Assembly: GCA_000746585.2 (NCBI GenBank)
Contig: CP009217.2
Span: 996,662-1,060,661 of the forward strand
DNA: 64,000 bases
From: Rickettsiales bacterium Ac37b
Lineage (GTDB): Bacteria; Pseudomonadota; Alphaproteobacteria; Rickettsiales; Arcanibacteraceae
Direction: 5' to 3'
Below are positions 1 to 8,921 of this stretch, piece after piece. Every line of letters starts with the position of its first letter. Within the stretch, counting starts at the first letter, position 1. The notes under the pieces are model-generated. The model did not search any database. It had not been told where the DNA came from and was given only the letters and a program-made list of their open reading frames with translations. The translations under genes and the position numbers were made by a program.

Positions 1-186
1 AGCAAGTGCTATAGAAGTTTTAAATAATAGACCAAAAATTATAAAAGGTAATAAAAATGTAATAATAGACTTAATGCTAAGGCTTATAGAATATAAGAAT
101 TGCTTATACTGTAGAGGAATGATGGGGTTTAATATTACAATCAATACAATTAGTATTAATAGAATAAAAGGCATTTTATGAAACAT
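1..186 (-). CDS. N-terminal 62 residues of a membrane transporter, probable sodium:dicarboxylate (DAACS) symporter, cut by the window edge
   Basis: An open minus-strand frame runs from an ATG at 186 to base 1 without a stop. The ATG has a strong Shine-Dalgarno sequence (AAGGAG, 9 nt upstream), which makes this a real gene start. The translation begins MFHKMPFILLILIVLIVILN and is followed by a second hydrophobic stretch containing SLSIKSIITFLLPFIIFGLL. That second segment resembles the early helices of dicarboxylate/amino acid:cation symporters of Rickettsiales. The rest lies outside the window, so the family call is an inference from about 60 residues. It is certainly a membrane protein. Confidence 0.5.
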   Translation of the reverse strand, partial: MFHKMPFILLILIVLIVILNPIIPLQYKQFLYSISLSIKSIITFLLPFIIFGLLFKTSIALA

Positions 187-545
187 ATCTGATTGCTCCT
201 TTTCAGAAGTAAATTTGTAAATAAAAAATAAAATATAAAAGGAAATAAAGTATGGTTACCGGCTTAGGCCGGTTGTTGCGGTAGCTGTGGTAGATATGTT
301 TTGAAGATTAAAATAATTTTTATACATTTTGCCTTTGTTAAAAAAACGCTTTAAATTTTATTGTACTGAAAAATGCATAAATATTCAATATATAAAATTA
401 ATTATTGTCAATATTATTAAAAAATACAAAAAACTCGATCTTCTCTTAATAAAAATTTATTACAATTATATTAATAAATAAAAATTAGTCTAAAAATTGC
501 TTATTTTTTAGAAAGTTGAAATAATGATATTATTTAAGGAGATTT
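187..545. other. Intergenic region between divergent genes, with one GC-rich hairpin
   Basis: These 359 bases separate the minus-strand transporter start from the plus-strand hook-like gene. Most of it is plain AT-rich DNA. The exception is 258-273, where ACCGGC and GCCGGT form a 6-bp stem around TTAG, in a local GC-rich island (251-290) that stands out from its surroundings. No T-run follows in either direction, so it is not an ordinary terminator. No RNA gene or coding frame was recognised. Confidence 0.5.
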
Positions 546-1610
546 ATGGCTTATATACCAGCTTATATATTAGAAAGTAATAAAGAACAATTTGTTGATA
601 ATAACCAATATATACAGATTACAAATTGGAATTTATACTTAATTATAAGAAGAGAGGGATTTTTTTTAGTAAGGGATAAAAATAATCCAGAAAAGATTTT
701 ATTAACTACAGATAATTTATTTTCGCGAGACTCATCCGGTGTATATATTAATCAAAATGGATTAGAGTTACTAGGACATGACTCACGCAAAATTTTTGTA
801 CCAAGGGAAATTGATCAGTTAGAAGTTGTGTCAATACCTAAACATATATCTAAGGCTACAAGTTTTATAAGTATAGAAACAAATTTAAATAGGGCAACTT
901 CGGATCAAGGAACATCTTTATATAATGCTACTAATCCTGAATGTAATATGGCGAGTGGAAAAATTGCTCCTCATTTTTCTGAAGATGTATTGGTTTATGA
1001 TGAGTTTGGTATCGATCATAATATAAGAATAAGTTTCTTAAAAACAGAGACTAATGTATGGCAAACTGAAATATATTCATTATATCCCAAAGAATTGGCT
1101 GATCCATCAAATAAATTTGGGCAAATAGATTATGGTATATTAATGTTTAATGAGTATGGCACTTTAAGTGATCCTGATAAGAAAATAGAAATTGCTTGGA
1201 GTAATGGTAGTAAGAGTTCGCAAATTCTTCTATACTTAGGTCATGTAATGGATAGAGATAATAACGGTGTCTATGGTATGCTTACAGGAATAACCCAATT
1301 AGATCATCCAAGTACTATGAACTATATAAGTAATGGTTATGCGCCTGGGGAACTTATTTCTGTAGAAATGTCTCTGTGGCAAATAATAGCTGATTATACT
1401 AATGGTTGTAGGATACTAAGTTACGATTTACCTGTAGCTAAAGTTAATTGTTCTTCTTGTTTAGTAGAGTATAATAAGGATACTTATGAATATATAGAAG
1501 AATCAGCTGAAGATTTAATCCTAGAGTGGCCTAGCTATGCGTGGTTTGAAGCGATTCTTAAAGGAGAGTTAGAATTCCATGATATAAATAATTTCTTTGA
1601 AAAATTTTAA
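546..1610 (+). CDS. FlgE-like flagellar hook protein lacking the terminal helices
   Basis: The 354-residue product has the order of the FlgE/FlgF hook family. An N-terminal block around residues 37-75 (GFFLVRD followed by a T-x-D-x-L-F-S-R-D segment) corresponds to the conserved G-F-F-x-V-x-D region. The block LVYDEFGIDHNIRISF near 150 corresponds to the D2 start, and GILMFNEYGTLSDP near 200 to the L-x-F-D-x-x-G-x-L motif. NGYAPGELISVEMS near 265 matches the D-G-Y-x-x-G-x-L motif, and the tail through LEFHDI matches the C-terminal G-x-L-E-x-S-N-V block. The usual N-terminal D0 helix and the C-terminal D0 coiled-coil helix of FlgE are both missing. AAGGAG lies 4 nt before the ATG. No other hook or rod gene is adjacent. 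Family membership is my reading of motifs; function as a true hook subunit is doubtful. Confidence 0.6.
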   Translation: MAYIPAYILESNKEQFVDNNQYIQITNWNLYLIIRREGFFLVRDKNNPEKILLTTDNLFSRDSSGVYINQNGLELLGHDSRKIFVPREIDQLEVVSIPKHISKATSFISIETNLNRATSDQGTSLYNATNPECNMASGKIAPHFSEDVLVYDEFGIDHNIRISFLKTETNVWQTEIYSLYPKELADPSNKFGQIDYGILMFNEYGTLSDPDKKIEIAWSNGSKSSQILLYLGHVMDRDNNGVYGMLTGITQLDHPSTMNYISNGYAPGELISVEMSLWQIIADYTNGCRILSYDLPVAKVNCSSCLVEYNKDTYEYIEESAEDLILEWPSYAWFEAILKGELEFHDINNFFEKF

Positions 1611-1650
1611 AGAAAGCTTAGGGAACTAAATATAGGTTCCCTAAATTAAG
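1611..1650. terminator. Bidirectional hairpin terminator between convergent genes
   Basis: TAGGGAAC at 1619-1626 pairs with GTTCCCTA at 1636-1643 around a 9-nt loop. It lies between the stop of the hook-like gene and the stop of the minus-strand hydrolase. Reading minus, CTTTCTTT follows the stem; reading plus, only a weak T-tract follows. Confidence 0.6.
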
Positions 1651-1653
1651 TCA

Positions 1654-2352
1654 CTATTCTACAGGTGCTGCTTGACGACGTCTTCTATCTGGTTTAATTT
1701 TTTTTGGTCTGACGTAAGTCATTTTATGTGCAATATATTCACTCACATTGCTATTTAATTCATCAATTTTTTCTCTAAAAAAATGGTCAGCTCCACTAAT
1801 AATACGATAATCAATATCAGAATTACGTTGTTTTGAAAGTTTTTCTACAAATGATGAAACAGATTCTTCTGGAACAATACTATCTCTATCTCCTTGTACT
1901 ATAATGCCTGGCGCTGGACAATGAGATAAGAATGAAAAATCATATTTATTTACAGGAGGAGAAATAGCTACAAATCCTTGCACTTCGGGCCTGCGCATTA
2001 GGATTTGCATTGCAATCCATGCACCGAATGAAAAGCCACTAATACAAAAATTAGTAGTATTAGGATTTTGCAATTGCAGCCAGTCTAAAGCCATAGCAGC
2101 ATCACTTAGTTCTCCAATACCATTATCAAAACTACCTTCTGAATTACCTACACCACGAAAATTGATTCTTAGGACAGAAAAATCGTTATTTGCAAAACAT
2201 TGAAAAACGTTATATACAACTTTATTATTCATAGTACCACCATGTAAAGTATGGGGATGTAATACTAAAGCTGCTGGTGCGTTTTCATTTTTACTAGGTG
2301 TATATCGTCCTTCCAAGCGTCCTTCTGAACCGTTAATAATTACTTCGGCCAT
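1654..2352 (-). CDS. Alpha/beta hydrolase (dienelactone hydrolase / acyl-peptidase-like)
   Basis: This 232-residue protein has a complete alpha/beta-hydrolase plan. LHPHTLHGGTMNNKVV is the oxyanion-side loop. The nucleophile elbow is GFSFG near residue 107, the acidic residue is in GDRDSIVP, and the catalytic His is in GADHFF near residue 190. The tail is basic (KKIKPDRRRRQ). The start at 2352 is preceded by GGAGGAA. Many alphaproteobacteria carry this short cytoplasmic family, whose substrate is unknown. It is transcribed away from the isc operon, sharing the 230-base divergent region. Confidence 0.8.
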   Translation of the reverse strand: MAEVIINGSEGRLEGRYTPSKNENAPAALVLHPHTLHGGTMNNKVVYNVFQCFANNDFSVLRINFRGVGNSEGSFDNGIGELSDAAMALDWLQLQNPNTTNFCISGFSFGAWIAMQILMRRPEVQGFVAISPPVNKYDFSFLSHCPAPGIIVQGDRDSIVPEESVSSFVEKLSKQRNSDIDYRIISGADHFFREKIDELNSNVSEYIAHKMTYVRPKKIKPDRRRRQAAPVE

Positions 2353-2418
2353 ATTTTAATTCCTCCGATAAGCCTATTTAATAAGTTAGTAAATAAAATC
2401 GCAAAAATTCTTTAATGA

Positions 2419-2443
2419 TTAGTTGACTAATTTACTCAAGTAT
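2419..2443 (+). promoter_or_regulatory. Putative IscR operator (type 1 site)
   Basis: The 25 bases match the published E. coli IscR type 1 consensus (ATASYYGACTRWWWYAGTCRRSTAT) at all but two positions. The halves TTAGTTGACT and ACTCAAGTAT form an imperfect palindrome. The site overlaps a likely -35 element and lies upstream of iscR, the expected place for autorepression by holo-IscR. The match is visible in the sequence; binding is inferred. Confidence 0.65.
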
Positions 2444-2450
2444 TTATATT
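2423..2450 (+). promoter_or_regulatory. Likely sigma-70 promoter of the isc operon
   Basis: TTGACT (2423-2428) and TATATT (2445-2450) are spaced by 16 nt, with TATTAT two bases further on as an alternative -10. The -35 box sits inside the putative IscR site, so bound IscR would block RNA polymerase. The leader to iscR would be about 130 nt. Confidence 0.5.
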
Positions 2451-2585
2451 ATAGATTAGTATAAAAATTTTATTTTTCTTTTAATAATTCAGATTAAAGA
2501 GCTAATACTAGCAAGATTAATGGTATTATTCAAGAATATACTTTTAAAATAGGCAAATAAAGCCTTTATAAAATAAGTAATTAAT

Positions 2586-3008
2586 ATGATATTAGGTAGT
2601 AAAGGTAGATACGCTGTAATGGCTATGGTTGAGATAGCTATGCAAGATAATTTAGGTTTACCCATGAGTTTGGATAAAATCGCTATTAGGCAAAATATAA
2701 AACTTAATTATTTAGAGCAGATTTTTATGAAATTACGTAAAAATGGGTTGGTACGATCTTCTAAGGGACCAGGAGGAGGCTATATCTTGAATAAAAATAG
2801 TGCTGAAATTTCTATAGCAAGTATTGTAGAAGCTGTAGAGGAGCCAATAAAGATGGTGCGATGTGATAATCAGCCAGGTATGGGTTGTATGCCAAATGGA
2901 AAAAGATGTGTTACTCATGATTTATGGGATGGATTAAGTAATCAAATATTTATATATCTTAATTCTATATCTCTACAAGATCTTTCTAATAACGCTAAGA
3001 GTCTATAG
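2586..3008 (+). CDS. iscR: Fe-S cluster regulator IscR (Rrf2 family)
   Basis: The 140-residue protein starts with the Rrf2 winged-helix domain (MILGSKGRYAVMAMVEIA and a recognition region ending GLVRSSKGPGGGY). Three cysteines at about 93, 101 and 108 are spaced as in IscR, where with a nearby His they hold a [2Fe-2S] cluster. In E. coli, holo-IscR represses the isc operon. This gene is first in the operon, 2 nt before the next start, and a near-consensus site lies upstream. No clear Shine-Dalgarno precedes the ATG. Confidence 0.93.
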   Translation: MILGSKGRYAVMAMVEIAMQDNLGLPMSLDKIAIRQNIKLNYLEQIFMKLRKNGLVRSSKGPGGGYILNKNSAEISIASIVEAVEEPIKMVRCDNQPGMGCMPNGKRCVTHDLWDGLSNQIFIYLNSISLQDLSNNAKSL

Positions 3009-3010
3009 GA

Positions 3011-4141
3011 ATGGTGATATATTTAGATAATAATGCTACAACGTTTGTAAGACCAGAAATAAATGAATTTATGTATAGTATTTATAAATATCCATATAAT
3101 GCTTCTTCAACTCATGTATATGGGAGGCAAGCACGAAATTTGATAGAAGATTCACGTGCCAAAATTCAACAAGCTATTGGAGATGAAAAACAAAATAAAT
3201 ATAGAATAATTTTTACCAGTTCTGGTACTGAAGCTAATAATTTAGTAATACAAAATTATCAAAGTAATTATGCTATCTTAGTATCAGCTATAGAGCATTC
3301 ATCTATTTTAAAGGCAGTAGAATCTAGTCATAATTTACAATTTGTAGAGGTGGATAAGCAAGGACTAATTAAACTTAATGTTTTAGAAGAAAAATTAGCA
3401 GAAACAGTTGAGAAAAAACTAGTTTCTATTATGTTTGCTAATAATGAAACCGGTGTAATACAAAACATAAAATCTATAGCAAAACTGGTACATAAATATC
3501 AGGGGTTAATTCATTGTGATGCAGTACAGGGATTTAGTAAGGAAAAAATTGATATTAATGATTTAGATGTAGACATGATGACTATTTCAGCGCATAAATG
3601 TGGAGGACCCATTGGTGCAGCTTGTTTAATAGCAAAAACAGAAATTGGTCTACAGCCTATACTCGTAGGTGGGGCACAAGAATATAATATGCGCGCTGGT
3701 ACTGAAAATATTGGTGCTATTGCAGGTTTTGGTAAAGTTGCAGAGAATATTAATGAAAATGTAATAAAGATGTCCTATCTGAAAGAACTAAGAGATTATA
3801 TGGAAGAGCGTATAGTAGCTTATGCTTCTGATGCTTATATAGCGAGTCAGAAGGCTCCAAGGCTATCCAATACTAGTTGTATAATAATGCCCAATATGTC
3901 AAGTGATACCCAATTAATTCATTTTGATTTAGCTGGTATTGCTATAGGAAATGGTTCGGCGTGTACATCTGGTAGAACTACGAAATCACATGTATTAAGC
4001 GCTCTAGGCTTTGATAATAAAGAAGCTGGTTGTGCAATAAGGGTTAGCTTAGGAACGCATAATACATTAGAAGAAATAGAAATTTTTATTCAAGAGTGGA
4101 AAACTTTATATGATCGTTCTAAAACAAGTAATATAAATTAA
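3011..4141 (+). CDS. Second cysteine desulfurase-like protein (NifS/Spl1 type)
   Basis: This 376-residue PLP enzyme belongs to the class V aminotransferase family. The PLP lysine is in SAHKCGGP (K196) and the catalytic-loop Cys in NGSACTSGR (C318). The N-terminal LDNNATT matches the family start. It sits between iscR and iscS, as in Rickettsia, where a divergent NifS-like gene precedes true iscS. Both catalytic residues are kept, so desulfurase activity is plausible, but whether it feeds Fe-S assembly or another acceptor is not known from the sequence. The gene begins 2 nt after iscR. Confidence 0.88.
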   Translation: MVIYLDNNATTFVRPEINEFMYSIYKYPYNASSTHVYGRQARNLIEDSRAKIQQAIGDEKQNKYRIIFTSSGTEANNLVIQNYQSNYAILVSAIEHSSILKAVESSHNLQFVEVDKQGLIKLNVLEEKLAETVEKKLVSIMFANNETGVIQNIKSIAKLVHKYQGLIHCDAVQGFSKEKIDINDLDVDMMTISAHKCGGPIGAACLIAKTEIGLQPILVGGAQEYNMRAGTENIGAIAGFGKVAENINENVIKMSYLKELRDYMEERIVAYASDAYIASQKAPRLSNTSCIIMPNMSSDTQLIHFDLAGIAIGNGSACTSGRTTKSHVLSALGFDNKEAGCAIRVSLGTHNTLEEIEIFIQEWKTLYDRSKTSNIN

Positions 4142-4157
4142 TTTAAGCAAGGTTTTT

Positions 4158-5375
4158 ATGTCTATAACATTACCCATATATATGGATTATCAGGCAACTA
4201 CTCCTACTGATAAAAGAGTAGTTGACCATATGATACCATACTTTACTGAAAAGTTTGGTAATCCTCATTCACGTAGCCATAGCTATGGTTGGATTGCAGA
4301 GGAAGCGGTGGAGACTGCCAGATCACAAATCAGTTCTTTAATTGGCGCAAATACAAAAGAAATTATTTTTACTTCTGGTGCTACTGAATCTAATAATCTT
4401 GCGCTTAAAGGTGTTGCAAATTTTTATGGAGATAAACGTAATCATATTATTACCGTTGCCACTGAACATAAATGTGTACTTGATGCGTGTCGTCACTTAG
4501 AGCAAGAAGGTTTTAAAGTCACTTATCTACCTGTAAAGCCAAATGGTATTATTGATTTAAATATACTTGAAGATAAGATTACAGAACAAACCTTAATGGT
4601 GTCAGTAATGGCAGTAAATAATGAAATTGGCGTAATACAACCATTAAAAGAAATTGGAGCAATATGCCGTAAGCATGGTGTATTTTTTCATACAGATGCA
4701 GCTCAAGCATTTGGTAAAATACCTTTAGACGTGAATGATATGAATATAGATTTGATGAGTATATCAGGTCATAAAATTTATGGACCTAAGGGAATAGGGG
4801 CGCTATTTGTGAGGAGAAAACCTCGTATACGTATAGAGCCTATGATTAATGGAGGAGGGCAAGAACGTGGTATGCGTTCAGGAACGTTACCTACACCTTT
4901 AATTGTAGGCCTTGGTTATGCGGCTTTTCTTGCTTCAGAAGAAATGACTATAGAATTTGAGCGTATTCAGAAATTAAGCGATAAATTTTATCAAGAAATA
5001 ATAAATAATATAGAATTCGTATTTTTAAATGGTGATAGGATAAAGCGTTATCCTGGAAATTTAAACTTAAGTTTTTCTTATGTTGAAGGAGAGTCTTTTA
5101 TTATGGCTGTCAAAGATTTAGCGGTCTCTTCTGGATCTGCTTGTACTTCTGCATCTCTTGAGCCTTCTTATGTATTAAAAGCTCTAGGCGTTGGAGATGA
5201 ACTTGCGCATACATCGATACGTTTTGGTATAGGTAGGTTTACCACTGAAGAAGAAATAGATTATGCTGTAAAAGTAATACGTAATAATGTACAGAAACTA
5301 CGTGATATGAGTCCATTATGGGAAATGGTACAAGAAGGTGTAGATCTATCGACCGTACAATGGGCAACACATTAA
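4158..5375 (+). CDS. iscS: Cysteine desulfurase IscS
   Basis: This 405-residue enzyme removes sulfur from L-cysteine and passes the persulfide to IscU. It starts with [13 protein letters not shown]. The PLP lysine is in [10 protein letters not shown] (K206), and the mobile-loop Cys is in [18 protein letters not shown] (C329), the IscS signature. Length matches E. coli IscS (404). It is followed 21 nt later by iscU, with AAGGA before the iscU start. Confidence 0.97.
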   Translation: MSITLPIYMDYQATTPTDKRVVDHMIPYFTEKFGNPHSRSHSYGWIAEEAVETARSQISSLIGANTKEIIFTSGATESNNLALKGVANFYGDKRNHIITVATEHKCVLDACRHLEQEGFKVTYLPVKPNGIIDLNILEDKITEQTLMVSVMAVNNEIGVIQPLKEIGAICRKHGVFFHTDAAQAFGKIPLDVNDMNIDLMSISGHKIYGPKGIGALFVRRKPRIRIEPMINGGGQERGMRSGTLPTPLIVGLGYAAFLASEEMTIEFERIQKLSDKFYQEIINNIEFVFLNGDRIKRYPGNLNLSFSYVEGESFIMAVKDLAVSSGSACTSASLEPSYVLKALGVGDELAHTSIRFGIGRFTTEEEIDYAVKVIRNNVQKLRDMSPLWEMVQEGVDLSTVQWATH

Positions 5376-5396
5376 TTTAATTACAAGGAATATTAT

Positions 5397-5801
5397 ATGG
5401 CATATAATGAAAAAGTAATAGAGCATTATGAGAATCCTAAAAATGTAGGTTCTCTAGATAAAAATGATATAGCTGTAGGGACGGGTTTAGTAGGTGCTCC
5501 TGCATGTGGTGATGTAATGAAGCTTCAGATAAAAGTGAATAGGGAAGGTGTTATAGAAGAAGCTAAATTTAAAACTTTTGGATGTGGATCTGCTATTGCA
5601 TCAAGCTCATTAATTACGGAGTGGATTAAGGGTAAAACAATTGAAGAAGCAGGTGGGATAAAAAACTCACAAATTGCTGAACATTTATCGTTACCTCCGG
5701 TAAAAATACATTGTTCAGTACTGGCAGAAGAAGCAGTGAGAGCTGCAATAAATGATTATACAAAGAAAAATTTGCAGCAGTCTGATAACCAAGAGGAATA
5801 A
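5397..5801 (+). CDS. iscU: Fe-S cluster scaffold IscU
   Basis: This 134-residue scaffold builds [2Fe-2S] and [4Fe-4S] clusters. The three ligand cysteines are C37 (GAPACGD), C63 (FGCGSA) and C106 (KIHCS), with the conserved Asp at 39. The HscA recognition motif LPPVK precedes C106, which fits the presence of hscA and hscB downstream. The length is usual for the family. Only 3 nt separate it from iscA. Confidence 0.97.
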   Translation: MAYNEKVIEHYENPKNVGSLDKNDIAVGTGLVGAPACGDVMKLQIKVNREGVIEEAKFKTFGCGSAIASSSLITEWIKGKTIEEAGGIKNSQIAEHLSLPPVKIHCSVLAEEAVRAAINDYTKKNLQQSDNQEE

Positions 5802-5804
5802 TTT

Positions 5805-6146
5805 ATGTCTAAAAAAGGGGCAATTATTAATATAACTGATAATGCAGCTGCACAAATTCAGTTTTTATTAGCTAAACGGAATAAGCCATCTTTAGGTATT
5901 AGAGTAAAAGTTAAGGAAGGAGGCTGTTCAGGTCTATCTTATGATATTGAATATGCTGATGATGTAGGGTCTTTTGAAGAGAGAATAGAGGACAAAGGTG
6001 TGGTTGTATATGTTGACCCTAAGGCAGTTATTTATTTGTTAGGCACTACTATGGATTACATAGAAGAAAAATTAAAATCAGGATTTGTGTTTATTAATCC
6101 CAATGAGAAGGGACGGTGTGGATGTGGAGAATCTTTTCATGTATAG
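5805..6146 (+). CDS. iscA: A-type Fe-S carrier IscA
   Basis: The 113-residue HesB/IscA-fold protein has the three conserved cysteines, C41 in EGGCSGLSY and C105/C107 in GRCGCGESF. It carries or inserts Fe-S clusters. Position right after iscU favours IscA over ErpA, although in Rickettsiales one A-type protein may do both jobs. Confidence 0.93.
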   Translation: MSKKGAIINITDNAAAQIQFLLAKRNKPSLGIRVKVKEGGCSGLSYDIEYADDVGSFEERIEDKGVVVYVDPKAVIYLLGTTMDYIEEKLKSGFVFINPNEKGRCGCGESFHV

Positions 6147-6182
6147 TTCTTCAATGTTTTGTAATAGATTTTTTAAATTTGT

Positions 6183-6737
6183 ATGGAATCAGTTTATTTT
6201 CTAAATAATATGTCTCAAGATTTTTTTACACTTTTAAATATAGATATAGAATTTGATATTGATTTAAATAAATTAAATAGAAATTATTTTCAATTGCAAA
6301 AGCAGTTTCATCCTGATCAGCATGTTAAGATAGATGCTCAGGGAAAAATACAAGAGTTAGAATATAGCGCTAAAATTAATGAAGCATATACTACTATTAA
6401 GGACCCACTATCTAGGGCGGCATATTTATTGGTTTTACAAGGAATAGAAATAAACGAAAATACATATACTATTGGTGATTCAGTATTTCTTGAAAAATCT
6501 ATGGAAGATAGAGAGTTATTGCAAGAAGTAGAAACATTACCTATTTTGGAAAAATTTGAAGCAGAGATATTGTCAAGACAGACTATTGCTCTTAAAGAAT
6601 TTTCAGAATGTTATAAAAAGAAATTTATGATAGAAGCTACGGAGATTTATATACAATTAAAATATATAACAAGATTATTAGAAGAAATTAGCCATAAAAG
6701 AAGATTTATAAATGATGCAACTACTCACAATAAATGA
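6183..6737 (+). CDS. hscB: Fe-S co-chaperone HscB (J-domain)
   Basis: The N-terminal J-domain has the HPD motif at about residues 43-45 (QFHPDQH) and the HscB-type block INEAYTTIKDPLSRAAYLL. The C-terminal half is the helical IscU-binding domain. HscB delivers IscU to HscA and stimulates its ATPase. Neither ATG 6183 nor ATG 6210 (MSQDFFTLLNI, closer to the usual HscB start) has a clear ribosome site, so 6210 is a good alternative. The 3' end overlaps hscA by 26 nt. Confidence 0.92.
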   Translation: MESVYFLNNMSQDFFTLLNIDIEFDIDLNKLNRNYFQLQKQFHPDQHVKIDAQGKIQELEYSAKINEAYTTIKDPLSRAAYLLVLQGIEINENTYTIGDSVFLEKSMEDRELLQEVETLPILEKFEAEILSRQTIALKEFSECYKKKFMIEATEIYIQLKYITRLLEEISHKRRFINDATTHNK

Positions 6738-8553
6738 ACCAGCGGTTAAAAATAAACGTAATGAAACTGAGCTGGCTATAGGCATTGATTTAGGCACTAC
6801 TAATTCTTTAGTGGCTGTCACTAGTCAAGGTATACCTACGGTTATTGGTAATATTATACCATCTATTGTAAACTATCAAGCAAGAGGAGTTATCACTGTA
6901 GGAAAGGAACCTGAGGATAAATTGTCCACTATTACTGTACGTTCTATTAAAAGATTTATGGGAAAAAATGCAGAAGAAATTATTTCTATGAATTTAATTA
7001 ATTCTGATGTACAAAAATTAATAGTTAATGAAGAAAGGGGTGTGATAGGATTAAATATTCATAATATAGTACAAACTCCAACTCAGATTTCAGCAGAAAT
7101 TTTAGGCCATTTAAAAAATATTGCAGAGAAAGCCTTACAAAGACCTGTAACAAAGGCTGTGATAACTGTACCAGCCTATTTTGATGATGCTGCAAGAAAT
7201 GCTACTAAGGAAGCAGCAAGATTAGCTAATTTAGAAGTTCTGCGATTATTAAATGAGCCAACAGCTGCAGCCCTTGCATATGGTTTAGATAATAAATTAG
7301 AAGGTATATATATAGTGTATGATTTAGGTGGAGGCACATTTGATGTATCCATATTACGTATGACTCAAGGAGTGTTTCAAGTGATTGCAACTGGTGGAGA
7401 CACCCTGCTTGGAGGAGATGATTTTGATAATTTGATTTTACAGGCACTATTACGTAATTTAGGTAGTAATGCAGAATTAGATATTGCTGCTCTTAAGTTA
7501 GAAGCTAAATCTATTAAAGAACTCTTATCAACGGAGCTATCAGTTATCAAGCAATTTAAAGTAGATAACAGTATGATAGATTTTAAAATAACTAGATCAG
7601 AATTTGATAATATGATTAGCAATCATGTTAATAAAACTATCTATATTTTAGAGCAGGTATTAAAAGATGCAAAATTAGGCATAAATGATATTTTAGGTGT
7701 GATATTAGTAGGTGGTGCTACGCGTATTCCTCTAATTAAAGCTAAACTTACAACATTTTTTAATCAAGAACCGTTATGTGATTTAGATCCAGATAAGGTA
7801 GTTGCTTTAGGGGCGGCTTTGCAAGCAAAGAATTTATCTATAGGCTCAGATCATTTGTTGCTTGATGTCACGCCTTTGTCGCTTGGTGTTGAAATGATGG
7901 GAGGAGTGGTAGAAAAAATTATTCCACGCAATACTCCTATACCAGTTAGTTATTCACAAGAATTTACTACCTATCAAGATGGTCAGACAGGGATGAAATT
8001 TCATATTGTACAAGGGGAACGAGAAATGGCAGAGAATTGCAGATCTCTAGCACATTTTGAACTGAATAATATACCACCGCTACGTGCAGGTGTAGCTCGT
8101 ATTAAGGTAACATTTAATATAGATGCTGATGGAATACTAACAGTACATGCAGTTGAAAAAACTACTGGCATAAAACAAAAAATTATTATAAAACCAACAT
8201 ATGGATTGCATCATGAAGACGTAACTAAGGCTTTATATGATGCAGCAAAGCATGCAGCTCAAGATATAGAGGTAAAATTATTAGTAGACTTAAGGATAAA
8301 AGCTAACAAACTTTTAGAAGACGTAAAAAGAGCAGATTTAATAAATAATAATTTGTTAAGTCTTGTAGAAAAAGAAGATTTGCGTGATATTATCGCAAAA
8401 CTAGATCAAGCTTTAAATAGTGATGATCGAGGGTTGATAGATAATAATATTCTTATTTTTGAATCTATGGTTAACCCTTTGATTTCAAAGATTACAAATC
8501 AATATTTAAAACAGGCTCTGAAAAAACAGGATACACATGATACTACAAATTAG
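6712..8553 (+). CDS. hscA: Fe-S assembly chaperone HscA (Hsp70 family)
   Basis: At 613 residues this is the short Hsp70 of the isc system. The ATPase domain shows AIGIDLGTTNSLVA, the connect motif YDLGGGTFDVSIL, and the adenosine motif LVGGATRIP. The substrate domain follows LLLDVTPLSLGVEMMGG, as in HscA and DnaK. HscA binds IscU at LPPVK to help cluster release. Its identity as HscA rather than DnaK rests on length (no long DnaK tail) and on overlap with hscB and linkage to fdx. Confidence 0.95.
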   Translation: MMQLLTINEPAVKNKRNETELAIGIDLGTTNSLVAVTSQGIPTVIGNIIPSIVNYQARGVITVGKEPEDKLSTITVRSIKRFMGKNAEEIISMNLINSDVQKLIVNEERGVIGLNIHNIVQTPTQISAEILGHLKNIAEKALQRPVTKAVITVPAYFDDAARNATKEAARLANLEVLRLLNEPTAAALAYGLDNKLEGIYIVYDLGGGTFDVSILRMTQGVFQVIATGGDTLLGGDDFDNLILQALLRNLGSNAELDIAALKLEAKSIKELLSTELSVIKQFKVDNSMIDFKITRSEFDNMISNHVNKTIYILEQVLKDAKLGINDILGVILVGGATRIPLIKAKLTTFFNQEPLCDLDPDKVVALGAALQAKNLSIGSDHLLLDVTPLSLGVEMMGGVVEKIIPRNTPIPVSYSQEFTTYQDGQTGMKFHIVQGEREMAENCRSLAHFELNNIPPLRAGVARIKVTFNIDADGILTVHAVEKTTGIKQKIIIKPTYGLHHEDVTKALYDAAKHAAQDIEVKLLVDLRIKANKLLEDVKRADLINNNLLSLVEKEDLRDIIAKLDQALNSDDRGLIDNNILIFESMVNPLISKITNQYLKQALKKQDTHDTTN

Positions 8554-8571
8554 GATAAAGGAATAAAATAT

Positions 8572-8907
8572 ATGCCTAAAATTATATTTATTTGTAAGGA
8601 TGGCGCGCGAAAAGAGGTAGATGCGCCTTTAGGGCTATCAGTACTTGAAATTGCACATAAAAATAATATAGAATTAGAGGGTGCATGCGAAGGATCGCTT
8701 GCATGTTCCACATGTCATGTTATAGTAGATTCTAAATATTATAACATGCTTGCAGAGCCTTCGGAGGCAGAAGACGATATGCTTGACTTGGCTTTTGGAT
8801 TAACACGTACTTCAAGACTTGGTTGTCAAATAATAATAACTGACGAATTGGATGGTTTAACTGTTACATTGCCTGCTGCAACAAGAAATATGATGCCAAA
8901 AACTTAA
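8572..8907 (+). CDS. fdx: [2Fe-2S] ferredoxin of the isc operon
   Basis: The 111-residue adrenodoxin-type ferredoxin has cluster ligands C39, C45 and C48 ([12 protein letters not shown]) and C85 (RLGCQI). It supplies electrons during cluster assembly. It closes the isc operon, 18 nt after hscA, with AAAGGAAT before the ATG. The operon probably continues into the next gene, only 14 nt away. Confidence 0.95.
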   Translation: MPKIIFICKDGARKEVDAPLGLSVLEIAHKNNIELEGACEGSLACSTCHVIVDSKYYNMLAEPSEAEDDMLDLAFGLTRTSRLGCQIIITDELDGLTVTLPAATRNMMPKT

Positions 8908-8921
8908 TTAGGATATAACTT

